Positions 33,603 through 45,003 of a stretch of DNA of 64,000 bases are shown in pieces; within the stretch, counting starts at the first letter, position 1; each line of letters starts with the position of its first letter. The stretch comes from Malania oleifera. Its lineage: Eukaryota; Streptophyta; Magnoliopsida; Santalales; Ximeniaceae. A program made the position numbers and the translations under genes. The DNA is taken from assembly GCF_029873635.1 (NCBI RefSeq), contig NC_080423.1:89945191-90009190 (forward strand). The letters are read 5' to 3'. A model generated the notes under the pieces. The model searched no databases. It was not told the DNA's origin and saw nothing but the letters and a program-made list of their open reading frames with translations.

Positions 33603-33606
<4 letters not shown>

Positions 33607-33640
<34 letters not shown>
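33607..33640. repeat. (TA)n microsatellite
   Basis: About 17 TA units at the truncated left edge of the LTR. Confidence 0.95.
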
Positions 33641-33642
<2 letters not shown>

Positions 33643-34284
33643 ACCCTACAACCCTAACTCCCTCTCTCTTCAATTTTCGCTCCATCTAAACCTATTTTGA
33701 CGATCAGAAGTCACCACGGGGTTCATGAGGAGATTCTCTACAACTTAACCGGAGAGGATTATTGATTTGGAGTTCTTGGGCACTACTCCAAAATCAGGGT
33801 AAGTAAGGTATTTTAGGGTTTAAGTATTTATTTGGAGTATATAGAGCCTAGGAAGTGTTAAATGAGAATTATTCTTAGAGATAAATTAATTGATTTGGGA
33901 AAAATGTGAATTTTAGGGTTTTGAGTTTCAGACGCCGCAGGCATAGGATTTGGGTTTCTAACGAGCCTCTCAGTAAGTCAGGTAAGGAGAATAAATTTTA
34001 ACAGTTATTTTGAGAACTACTAGTTGAATTAATACGTGAAAATGAGAATATGATATTTTGTTTGAAATTATTATGATACGAATATTAGATAAAATTGTGT
34101 GGCATATGAGTCATATTGAATTGTGATATTTTGGGATTTGAAATATATGAAATGATGGTATGTTTTATTGAGATATATACTATTATGAGAATGGAATATG
34201 TATTGAAAAGTTGAGAAAGAAATAGGAAATGATGAGAATATTGAAATGTGATATATATACTATTATGAGATGAGATATGAATAC

Positions 34285-34515
34285 TAAAAATGTGAATATT
34301 GGAATGAGAATATTGAAAGGCGAATTCTGAAATGTGAATATGAAAAGTGAATGTTGAAATGTGAATATTGAAATGTGAATATGAAAAGTGAATGTTGCAA
34401 TGTGAATACTGCAATGTGAATGTTGAAATGTGAATACTGGAATGTGAATATTGTAATGTGAATACTGCAATGTGAATACTGAAATGTGAATACAAAATGT
34501 GAATAAGGAAATGTG
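34285..34515. repeat. 12-24 bp minisatellite 'aatgtgaatattg'
   Basis: Fifteen or more imperfect units ('gaaatgtgaatattg', 'gcaatgtgaatactg'). The long minus-strand frames at 34085-34686, rich in His/Ser/Ile/Phe, are translations of it. Confidence 0.9.
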
Positions 34516-35455
34516 GAAATGAGAACCCTGATGGAGGGTTGTTAATAAAGAACACTGCACCGCTGCTAGTGAGGTGTTAATGCAACAACACGGTCTTGTG
34601 GAGAGTGTGGGGTGACAGTTAATTAAGCCAGTGAGATAGGTAGTTTTTCCTCCTGGGTCCGGACTAGGGATAGGCTGGCTAATCATACTATAGATAGACA
34701 GGTAGAGTTCTTTTTTTTATCTAACTGGGTAGGTCAACCGTGGTTTAGATCCACCCTTTGGGTTGCACATCCTTGACCATGGGGGGAAGCATGGCATAGA
34801 GAATATTCTCATGGTAGCCATGAGTTATAGACGGAACATGAATTGGTTATTGATGACACTCATGAGTTAGATGTGAAATGGAAATGAAAAATGAAAGAGC
34901 ATGAGTTTAATAACATAAATAATTAAGGTGAAGTAAAACTCTCTGCCTGAGGGCTTACTGAGTAAGATAGTGCCTTGATAAGTTTCAGTTGCAGCCTCAC
35001 CTGAGTTAATCAGGCAAGGTTACAAATGATATCAGAGCAGAGGGGAGCTACATGTATGGGAGTGTAATCTCCCCTATCCTCAGGAACTTTCGCTAATTAA
35101 TATGGGTTGCATGTGAATGAGTTTGAAAAATGGAATTAAAGCTTATAAAATCTTATGTTTTATATCTATATGACTATGAGTATAATTGGTATATTTTTCT
35201 CAGATGGTATTATCACTGAAATGAGTATATTATGATATAACGAAACTCATACTTCCACACTCCGTAAATAACTTATTTCGTCTTACTGAGATGTGTCTCA
35301 CCCAAATATCTAAATATTTCGAGGAATCGTGACAGACCAAAAGATAGAGCTCCGAGATAGAGAGAAGCTGGTACCCTGATAGACAGGGTAAGTGTTTTGA
35401 GCTAGGGATGTATGATTCCCTTCGAGTTTTTGGTTGATTTTTGGGGATGTGTTGG

Positions 35456-35491
<36 letters not shown>
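35456..35491. repeat. (GT)n microsatellite
   Basis: About 16 GT units inside the LTR. Confidence 0.95.
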
Positions 35492-35693
35492 TTAGAACTC
35501 TGGTTATTTGTATTCTAAATGGTTTATAAATATTGACTTCTGTTGTTAAGGCTGTTTGTATGATTGTTTACCTGGCACCCACTTCGGGTGTGGTTGTGTT
35601 GATATGGTATCGAAGTTGTGACGTGGCAGGTGTTGGATTAATATTTATTATTTACTAGAGATGAAAAAAAATGGTATGAAATTCGAGGTGTCA

Positions 35694-36102
35694 CTGTTTT
35701 GTATCAGAACCTAGGTTGCTAGGTTTTGCAGACTTTAGTAAACAGCGGATTATAATACCAAAGTATAGGAATGAATTTTGAGGAGAATAGGGGATGTGTA
35801 GGTTGAGATATGAGTTAGTTAATGTAAGAGGATGGGATTGGAATTTAGGGTTATATCTTGCAACCCGGAGGCAGGAAATTTTGTGATTGTTTCTATAGTT
35901 TTCCTAGGGTGACGACTTTAGGAAAATCATAGTAAACTGTCGTCAGATCTTGTTTCTGAGCGGTAGAACTAGATCTTAAATTGGGATTGAGGATGTTAAA
36001 TGGTCATGGAAGATTATTTTATGGGTCTTAGTTGCTGAGTCTATTAGTTCTGTTATGATGATAGAGTTTTAAGACTGTTTTATATCATTTTCAGGATAGA
36101 TC
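35694..36102 (+). other. Gypsy leader remnant with primer-like site
   Basis: 'ttttgtatcagaacctagg' (35697-35715) is a degenerate primer site. The following 390 bp is collinear with 2539-2905 of the gag-only element ('gcagactttag', 'taccaaagtatagg', 'ggaaaatcatagtaaac', 'ttttcaggatagatcct'). It is cut exactly at the gag start by the next LTR. Confidence 0.75.
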
Positions 36103-36211
36103 CTGTAACGACCTGAAATTTTTTTTAACTATTTAAAATAATAAGAAAGATAATACAGAAAAGAGGGGAAAATAGAAGAAGGGAAAAAAGGAATTTTTAA
36201 AGGGTAATAAA

Positions 36212-36412
36212 TAGGCGCTCGTCGACGAGCTAGATTTTCTCGTCAACGAGCAATCCTCTGAGCCTCATCGTCGAGTATGCATGTCTCATCAACGAGGGTT
36301 TACCGAGAAAGGTTCTCTTATTTCTGAATTTCATCAACGAGCTCCCAGTTTCGTCCACAAGCGGTGTTCTTGGGCTTGTCGACGAGTCCAGATGTCTCAT
36401 CGACGAGGCTAC
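36212..36412. repeat. CTCGTCGACGAG near-palindrome array
   Basis: Eight to ten variants, with one perfect 'gctcgtcgacgagc' (36219-36232). Same LTR position as the array at 4225-4425. Confidence 0.75.
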
Positions 36413-37149
36413 GTGGCAAGTTGCCTATAAATAGGCAAAAATTAGATTTTCAGTAGAATAATCCATTTTTCCTTCTGTTTCTCTCTCTAACCATGGCTCT
36501 TCTGCCTTCTCTCTTCGATTTAGGGCTGGATTTGACCCGATTTGACAATCCGAAACCACCACGAGGTTCGTAGGATCGTTCTCTACAAAGCTGCTGGGGC
36601 TTATTGTTGATTTGAGAGGTTTGGGAAACATCCCAAAATCAGGGTAAGTGAGTTTTTTGGAATTTTTTTAACGAATATTGTTATTTGGAGCCTAGCAAGT
36701 ATTAAATGGGTATTTTATTAAGATTCGAGGAAGTTGAAATTTTTGGAATACAGGGTCTTGTTTTGTTCGATTTAAGCAGGAATCCCAAGGAGTAGGTAAG
36801 GGGAAATACTGTATAACACATTTTTACTAATTTTTAACTAGATAATTTTTTAGTATAAAATTTTATATATTTAGGTAAATTATACTAAATGGTGCAGGAA
36901 ATGAAAATATGGTTTTGATTATATACTATATTGGGGAAAACCGTATGGCATGAAACCAACTTTACTAATTAAATGGTTGTGAGTACTGTGGAATGATGAA
37001 TCATTGTGATTGCGAATATTGTTGAGTTGCGAATTCTGGTTGGTTGAAAATACTATTTGATTGTGTATAATGTTGTAATTGTGTGGATGTATTTGAATGG
37101 TTGGATTTATTATTGATTTGTGTTGTGGTTCATGTAAATTGCGATATAA

Positions 37150-37295
37150 CATTGGCAGTGGTATGAGGAGGTCGTTATATCGTACCTGATATAACCATCA
37201 GATAACGTTGGCAGTGGTATGAGGAGGTCGTTATATAGGCGTTTATATTAGCGGTAAACATTGGCAGTGGTATGAGGAGTTTGTTTACCTATTTA
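37150..37295. repeat. ~60 bp tandem repeat 'ttggcagtggtatgaggag'
   Basis: Three units, each with 'cgttggcagtggtatgagga' then 'ggtcgttatat'. Confidence 0.9.
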
Positions 37296-37339
37296 CCATG
37301 AATAATGTGGTTTGTGTGGTAATTTGTGTGTTGGTTTGT

Positions 37340-37575
37340 CCTATGCGGACATGTATGCTATATGTTGATAGTCATGTGCGAACCAGTCTTGTGTGGACAT
37401 GTATACTATATGTTGATAGTCCTGTGTGGACCATTCCTATGTGGACATGTATGTTATATGTTGATAGCCATGTGTGGACCTATCCGGTGTGGACTAGTCC
37501 TGTGTGGACATGTATTTTCTATATGGATGAGAGCCCTATGTGGACATTGTATTCTACATGGTTATGGACCCTCTG
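37340..37575. repeat. ~60 bp minisatellite 'tgtgtggacatgtat'
   Basis: Four to six imperfect units ('gtgtggacatgtatactata', 'gttgatagtcatgtg'). The two plus-strand Cys/Trp-rich frames at 37298-37616 are translations of it. Confidence 0.9.
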
Positions 37576-37895
37576 TGGTTATGATTGAAGACTTTGGATT
37601 ATCCTGTGTGGATTGATTGTGGTATGCATATGTGTGTGGTGCTCTATGAAATGATTATTATTGGTTGCGTGTGACTTTAATTAATTAAGTATTTATGGTA
37701 AAGTAAATTAGTCCACCCGAGGGCTTGCTGAGGAAGGCGAGTACTCTGGTAATTATTGTGGATACCAGAGTAGAGGGAAGTCACTTGTATGGGCGGGTGA
37801 CCTTCCCTATTCTCGGAGACTTTACCTAGATACATAATCTGAGGGCTTACTAAGAAAGGTGAGTGCCTTAGTGTTATCACTAGAGCAGAGGGAAT

Positions 37896-39640
37896 CTAGT
37901 TTGTCGCTACTTCAACAACATCATCTTTTATAATATCCCAACAAGTCATATAGAAACCGGACCCAAATCCATCGGGACTAGGGGAACTATGCTTCAAAAT
38001 AGAGAAACGAACTTCCTCAACCGTAGGAATCGCACTCAGCATGGAATTTTCCTCTTTAGTCAAAATTGGTTCAATAAAAGGATCCAAATCTCCGTGAATA
38101 ACCTCTTTCTCCTCAGTTAGAAAATTATGGAAGTAATTAATAGCCCCTTGATGAATTTCCTCCGAAGAAGACAAAATAGAGCCATCTGCCAAGCGCATAC
38201 TAGTCACCGTAGATTTCTTCCATCTCTGCTTAATAGAGGCATGAAAAAACCTCGAGTTTTGATCTCCTTCAAAAAGCCACTTCTTCTTAGCTTTCTAAGC
38301 CCAACAAGCTTCTTCTCTATCCTCCCATTTCGCTAACCCCATTTTGGTACTCAAAAATTCAGCCTCCACATGCATATCAAACTGAGCCTGAAGTTGAAAG
38401 TCAAGGAGCTCCAACTTTTCTTCAAGTGCCTGAATATTAAGATTCACCCAGCCAAAGGTCTGTTTATTCCAAATCCTTAACACATTCTTTAGTTTTTTAA
38501 GCTTTGTTGCTAGTCTAAATAAAACACTTGAATATTCCACCAGCTTCCATACCTCCTCCACACAACCCAAAAAAAGAATTGTGAGAACACCACATATTTT
38601 GGAATTTAAAAGGAGAGGGACCATATGGAACCCAAGGAGCCCACAAATAAACCACCATTGGACAATGATCAGAAGACTTCCTAGGCAAATATTCCATATA
38701 AGCTGAAGGAAATAAACTCTCAAAAGCAACATTAACCAAAGCACGATCAAGTCTCGCCCAACTACGAGACTTCCATTTATGCCCATTGCACCATGACATA
38801 CTATGACCCTGAAATCTCAATTCAAGGAGTCCACAATAATGCAGACAATTATTAAATTTCAAGATCAACACCAACGGACGTTGATTACCTCCAATACATT
38901 CAGTATCCCTACAGACAGCATTAAAATCTCCAAACACTAACCATGGAGACTCCCCATCACAAAATTCTGAAGGTCCTCCCAAAGAAAACGTCGCTCCAAA
39001 TGAAAGCACTTAGCATAGACAAAATGAACCAAAATTTTCCTAGCATTAAAATGAACTCAGCCTGACAACGCTTGGTCCGAAGAATGAATAATCTCCACAT
39101 GACAATTTTCCTTCCACAAAATCCAAACTTTCCCTCCCAACTACTCATTGGAACAAAAATTTTAAAAACCCAAAAAAGAAGCTAACCTCGGCATAGCCAC
39201 TGAATTATGAAAAGGTTCAAGAATAGCTACCACTGCAACATGAAATTTCCGAATAATAACTTTCAGACAACTCCGAGAACGACCCAGCCCTCGGATGTTC
39301 CACACTAAAATAGTATCAATCATAAAGAATTTTTGGAGGAACCGGTTACAACTCGTGTGTCTCGATAAGCACAACTCCCCATCTTTCCATGATTCTTTTT
39401 CTTTGAGGACATTAATACTCCTGAATCCATCACATAATTTTTGGTTTTCATCAAATTTTCTTCTTTTGTTTCCTCTCTATCCGATGAATAATCACATTCG
39501 TTCAATTTTAGTTTCCCCTTATCACTCATCACTCCCTCGCCTTCAAGAGCCAACACTTCCAATGCAACGTCACACTGACCATCTTCTACTTCGATAGACG
39601 AGTCTTTACTCACCACAACCGTATTTATGGATTCCCTTAA
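37896..39640 (-). pseudogene. L1-type LINE ORF2 fragment: endonuclease and start of reverse transcriptase
   Basis: ORF2 of L1-type LINEs nicks DNA with an endonuclease and primes reverse transcription there. Minus-strand order: ORF1 tail or linker (39616-39320), 'LVWNIRGLGRSRSCLK' (near 39355), endonuclease 'WLVFGDFNAV' (38940), 'MSWCNGHKWKSRSWARLDR' (near 38790) and 'SSDHCPMVVYL' (near 38665). A frame-shifted linker follows, then the start of reverse transcriptase ('ILKHSSPSPDGFGSGFY', 37990), ending abruptly at 37896. Multiple stops and shifts occur. The FADD box and the 3' end are absent. It is joined to a gypsy LTR on the left. Confidence 0.82.
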
Positions 39641-39649
39641 CTTTGAAGG

Positions 39650-40325
39650 TCCGGGATCCTCTCTTATTTTGACACCAACTCTTTTGAATGATAGATATCA
39701 CGTAGTCCTTTTTCAGCAGCCATCTTTGTGAAAATTTGAAAGCCCTTTTATTATTCCATTGTTTATCCTTGGAATTTAGCAAAATAGGAGAATGGTCTGA
39801 AGCAATAGGAGGGCGGATAAGAATATCAGTGTTAGGGACTTGGTCAGGTAGAGTCGACTTGCAAAACCCTTATCCAGTCTTCCCTCAATAAGATGCCCAT
39901 CTTCCCTTTTATTACTCAAAAGTATATTTCGGACCTTGGAAATCAATGCCAATAAGACCTAAACAGCCAATTAATTCTTTTAGATATTGCATACTTAGCG
40001 TGGAGGAGGTTTCACTACTGTATTTTTTTGACTCCGAAAGAATTTGGTTCAATTCCCCAATAAGGTAGATTGGTCCTCCAAGTCTGCGTACTTGAACTCT
40101 AATTAGATCCCAAACCTTTCTTCTGTTCTCCAATTTTGGCTCACCACACACCAGCCCTGACTTCTGTTCTAAAGTATTTGGCACCGATGTAGGCATGTCT
40201 GCTTTGCTTGGCGTGATTGTCGCCCTGACTTCATAATTCTCAAGAGTAAAACATTTGCTGGACTTTGACTTGAAGCAAGTACAAGCATATAAAGTAATAA
40301 AAAAAATTATTCTGATTACATTCAT
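39650..40325 (-). pseudogene. Second LINE endonuclease fragment
   Basis: The minus frame 40325-39912 reads 'RRKVWDLIRVQVRRLGGPIY', 'LIGELNQIL', 'YLKELIGCLGLIGIDFQGPK'. It continues in other frames with 'RLDKGFCKSTLPDQVP' and 'IASDHSPILL' to about 39770, the endonuclease end. It is a different LINE family from the neighbour at 37896-39640, with the same orientation. The join near 39650 is not sharply defined. Confidence 0.68.
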
Positions 40326-42630
40326 TTGAAATCCTGAACGTCTTCCTCAAAATGTCTACAGAGTTTCAACCACTTTGCGGATTATGTGAGAACTCAGTTT
40401 TAAATGAAATATAGCCATATAAAAAAAAAAAAAGAATGCAAAAATAATATCTTTTATCTTCATACACCAATACCCAAAGTTTCAACACTTTGGGGACTAT
40501 TTTTGCTCAATTTTAATCATTTTCTAGTGATTTCTCTTGCATGGTTTGCTTATTGTGAATTTTGTTTGCCACATGAATGCATGTTTAGCCCTTTCTTTTA
40601 TGCTTGCATGTGCTTGCATGCTTGTGCACCTATGTGCACACCCCTATGAGGAATATTAAAAAAATTAGGATTCTTTGATCTTAAATTATCTCCCAATGGC
40701 CAAAGATTCTAGCACAATTGATCATTTTGAATTTTCAGTAGTGGTTCTATTAGAATCTTTGAATTATTGTGCACACTTTGCATATAATTTTGCGTGAATT
40801 ATGATAGTAATTGCATGTTGTGAGTTTATTCAATTGTTTTTTTTTTTCTTATCTATATTGATGTGCTATTGAATGAAAACCTTAAAGAATTCTCCTTTAA
40901 ACTCGAACGCTATGTCTTTGTATGCTTTTGAGGTTTGAAGGCAGGAGGTCTTTGTTTTATGCAAATCCTCCTAACAGCTAAAGATCATGTAATAAGCACT
41001 TTGAAAATAAAGGAAAACATTAAGTAAATAATCTTCGCAAGGATCATCGAGAGTTGTGTTCTTAGCTTGTTTTCGAGGTCTTGAGATGAGGATAGTCTCT
41101 GTCCTTCACGGGGTTATCCAATATTTAAAGGATAGGTAATTAAACAAATAAGTAGAAGAATTGAAGTCTTGATCGATCAATTTTGAAAGTAATTCTATGC
41201 TAATCAAGCATCGTCCGTTGGACGGGTGTGAAGATGTTCTAATACCTTTCCTTTGTATAATCATACCCCCGAATCTAAACCTAGTGGCACAGACCATTGA
41301 CTGCTGGCTTCTTGGACCTAAATGACCAATGAACTAGTAGTATGTTAAGTAAATATTCAAACCGCACATAGAATAAATAAGTCAGTGACGGCTCCGTTAT
41401 TTTTTAGTAACTCATTTCTCATTCCATATATGACACCATACTTCAATTCATATCATATCAAGCTCACCACTCGGTCGAAGCAATCCAGAATTTTGATTCC
41501 ACCCGTTCCCTAGGGTCGGCCCTCCGGAACATTGCAACAAATGTAATATTTATCTTATAAGCAAAATTAATGACTCTCACTTTTTATGTAAGATAATTTC
41601 ATCTAACTTGGGATGCAAAAAAAATAATAACTTTAAATAAATATAAAGGTAATTTGCCCCAATTAAACCTTATGAAAGTCCTAATGCACATTCAGATAAT
41701 TTTATTCAGTATCTTATAGAATAACTTTACATTGATTAAAGATAATTGAAATTTTATACAGTATGTGTGTGTGTGTGTGTGTTAAATTTCATTTAATAAA
41801 AATTCAAATTTAATATTAAAAAAATTAATTGAATTCTAAACAAATTCTATTAATAATACAAATATTTTAAATGAATTTAGATATTTTTTAAACAAATAAT
41901 GTAATAATTTTTCAAAAAAATTTAAGTGTCAATGTAATTCTTTGCATTGAAATAATTTCGTGTCTTGATTTATTTATTTATTACATTTTTTAATAAAAAA
42001 AATTCCGGTATGGTGGCCTTCGCCTCCCAATAAACCCCCTAAAGGATTTATTGGCCAACCCAAAGAAATCTTTATTAAGCCACATGCCCCCATTGACATT
42101 CCAACTCTAACATCCATTAGACGACAAGTACATGAAAACAACATGTTACTTAAGGCTAGGTTAATGTTTATTTAAAATTCATTTTTTCAAATTAATTTTT
42201 TAAATATACGTATACATACGTTTAAAATGTTCTACCTATTATTTACTTTCCCTTATATCAAGCCCCAGCCAAGTGCAACTTTCATGTGCAATATATCTTC
42301 TTTTATGACTTGTACACAAAACTCATGACTGTTTGATGTAGAAAAATAAAATAGAATAAAATATAGTTATTTTTTACAATTTTATATATTTATCATATAT
42401 TCTTTTATTTATTTCTCTTCCTAATCTATTTTATTCTATTATAGCAAACATAGAATTAGAATAATGTTATATTATGATGAACTTGTGATGGACACGAGCT
42501 CACTAGCTTTTGACAAGAGAAGAGTAGATGAAGTAAAGTGGGTCTCACTTTACTTTAACTTCTCTCCTCCTGTCGCGTGGACTTAAAATATCACATGTCT
42601 ATAACTTTTTTATTTTTTTTTATGTTAAGT
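40326..42630. other. No intact gene; possible retrotransposon leader relic
   Basis: Between about 40980 and 41545 lies non-coding sequence ('gcatcgtccgttggacgggt', 'accaatgaactagtag', 'ttccctagggtcggcc', 'cattgcaaca') that resembles, from memory, leader or LTR sequence of plant gypsy (Tat/Ogre-like) elements. The rest is AT-rich without motif. A (GT)n run lies at 41764-41782. Confidence 0.35.
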
Positions 42631-42845
42631 CCAGCCGGACCAGTTTAAGTGGTAAGAGCGATTTGTAATTGTAGTGACCCGAATGTTACATGTTTGATTC
42701 CCTCTTGAGACATTTCGCTGGTGAATTATCAAGGGTACACCAATGGACGGATGATTTTCACTCCTCGAGTTTGGTGTCGTATTATAGTGTCCAAATTGGT
42801 ACAATGATGGCTGGAGTCCTCGAGTTATAAAAAAAAAAAAAAAAA
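42631..42845 (+). mobile_element. tRNA-type SINE
   Basis: 215 bp with an A-box-like 'taagtggtaagag' (42646-42658) and a B-box-like 'tgtttgattcc' (42691-42701), 33 bp apart as in tRNA-derived polymerase III promoters. An unrelated body follows and it ends in 'gagttat' plus a 15-17 base A tail. The flanks share only weak 'tgttaa' similarity, so a target duplication is not proven. SINEs use LINE enzymes to move; LINE relics of L1 type are present in the window. Confidence 0.72.
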
Positions 42846-44902
42846 CTCTTTCTCTGTGTTAAAAAATATAAAAATGAATTCTTGAATTTAAATTAGTGGA
42901 TGTTTGAATAAAATGTAATATATATATTACTTTTTTTTAAATCTATATAAATTCAAATTCAACCTTCAAAATCTACATTCACAAATACTATCTTAATTTA
43001 TTTTTTTTATCGTACTTATCCCATAAAATATACAGGCATACATAATTAATTAACTAATCGGCAACTCAATGTATATCCTTGACATCTTATGTTTTAAATA
43101 AAACTAATGCCCACAATGATGATATCCTTATCCATTAATTAAAGATGGAATGTTACGCGTACCTCAAATAAACAAACAAAGATTAAGATGCAATGCAGGT
43201 GAAGCCGGGGGTGCCCCTGGGTTTTGTACAGGGATCGGATATGCATCGTGTCGGCGCAGCTGCGCCGGGAAGCAGTCAAAGGCGACCTAAGATTATGAGT
43301 GGATTGAGTTGTCATTGCTGGTTTGAGGACCTTTTACATTTAATGGGACAGGGTCAACTACTCATTTTCTTTCATTATTTATTTCATCAATACGCAATTA
43401 TAGAGAACAAGTCTTTTCCACGAAAATTTAAATTCCCTAATTTGACAAATATTAGGTTCATATTTATGTTTACACAGTTTGATATCATTAAAATCGATAA
43501 TAAACTATACTTCTTAAAAATTCAAATACGAAGATAATAACTTATATATCATTATTGAATCTCAAATATTTACTTATTTTGCTTTTTTTGATTTCTTAGG
43601 TTTGTTCTAAGAAAAATTATATGATTTTTAAATTAATTTCTCGAGACAGAGGTAGTACAGGCGTGCCTATCCCAGGGCATGAGGGAGTCTATTTGACCGT
43701 ATGTACCTGAAAATACTTCAAGAATATAAGTTCCGAAAAGATCATTAAAATATAAGATCATTCACGTATGTCTAAAATACTCAGAAACTATAATTTTTGA
43801 AAAAATTATCAAAGAGTGTGAGACCCACTCTTATTTCGTACTTGGGTTGGGAAGTATGAGTTTTGGATCTTGAATTTAAATTTAGTAAATTTTTTTATAT
43901 AGAATTTTAATATAATTTTATATTATATTTTATTTAAATTTAATATAAATGAAAATTTAAGTAATGTTTGGGTACAAGAATTAGATCTTGAAATGTTTTT
44001 TTGAGAAGCTTATGAAAACCGTGTTGCAAAAAGCTGCGCACGCATTCTCCCCACCAAGGTCCCAATCAAAAAATTCATATGATGGTATTCGTTGGATGCA
44101 CGTTTATGGCACGTGCATGTATATGTAAGTTCAACCTGCACCGCCATGCATAGATGCACCGTACCCGCCGCAGGTCCATTATGACAGCTTTACGTTCGTA
44201 AATGGTGCCTTTAATTATGGTTCTACATATATTGTAGTGGGACTTCTACAGGACTGATACATATAACGTAGGTATTTTTATTATAATATGTGACTCATAT
44301 TGAATCGAACATGTGCATAGAAAAAGAAAAAGTAGTAGTGTGATGTCTAAAGTGGAGCAAAGCGGAATGATGATATCAGTCTTCTGGGCTTATAATTTAT
44401 CATTTCATTGACTGTAACGATTAATGAGTTGTGGGTGCAAGGGCATGCCCCCATGATATGGTATAAGAATATTTGAGAATTTTTTCTCATATCTCTGTAT
44501 GGTTAGAATTAGTATAAATATATATGATGTAATCCTACTTTTAATATAGTAAAATTCAACTGCCATTTGCTTTAGTGGATAAAAGTATGCTGTCGAATCA
44601 TATTAAATTCATATATTTTTTTATTATTTTATCAATCTTTTGTTTTTCGTACTATTCATCATAATTACCGCGCGTTTCACATCTTTTGTTCAAATTCTTT
44701 TAGTGGTAAAAAAGGGTGTAGTCTATACAAGGTGGATTATCTCTCATTATGTTGTCCAAATTTAAGGGTGATTTTATCCCATAAAAAAATTGAAATGTAC
44801 CAATAAAGAGTCTTAATTTATTGTAGAATTAATTAAATGACCTAAACACTTGAAGTTCTAGGTTTAGTTTTAGGAATGTTTTTGAATTATGCATGACTGA
44901 AT

Positions 44903-44946
<44 letters not shown>

Positions 44947-45003
44947 AATATTATACTAATATGACTTCCAACACTTTTCAATTCATTTCTTATTTTCAGT
45001 ATT
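42846..45003. other. No gene recognised
   Basis: AT-rich sequence. A GC-richer patch at 43193-43300 gives a plus-strand frame ('VKPGVPLGFVQGSDM...') that I do not recognise; it loses ordinary composition after 43330. CATGCA-rich sequence lies at 44100-44160. Neither is a supported gene. Confidence 0.35.
44905..44940. repeat. (TA)n microsatellite
   Basis: About 18 TA units. Confidence 0.95.

Larger units (their letters stand above)
33592..35693 (+). mobile_element. Gypsy-type LTR fragment
   Basis: It lacks its beginning (joined near the TA repeat at 33607) but keeps the CT-rich leader, 'gacgatcagaagtcaccac' near 33700 (compare 4557), 'cagggtaagtaagg' near 33795, its own minisatellite, the 'gagggcttactgagtaag' block near 34950, and an end 'ttcgaggtgtca' at 35693 followed by a primer-like site. 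It is related to, but clearly diverged from, the LTRs at 4127 and 36103. Confidence 0.75.
36103..37893 (+). mobile_element. Gypsy-type LTR, first 1.8 kb
   Basis: It starts TGTAACGACCTGAAA, corresponding to TGTAATGACTCAAAC at 4127. It holds the CTCGTCGACGAG array, leader ('gatttgacaatccgaaacca'), 'tcagggtaagtgag', two private tandem repeats, the 'gagggcttgctgaggaaggcg' block (37721) and 'agagcagagggaa' (37880), where homology stops and LINE sequence begins. GATCC before the start (36098-36102) could be a target duplication; the other end is missing. Confidence 0.78.

Noticed and set aside
34085-34686. Two long minus-strand frames rich in His, Ile, Ser and Phe
   Set aside because: They are translations of the 'aatgtgaatattg' minisatellite, which stays open by repetition in several frames.
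37298-37616. Cys/Trp-rich plus-strand frames that look like a repeat protein
   Set aside because: They follow the 'tgtggacatgtat' tandem repeat in the LTR and overlap in two frames.
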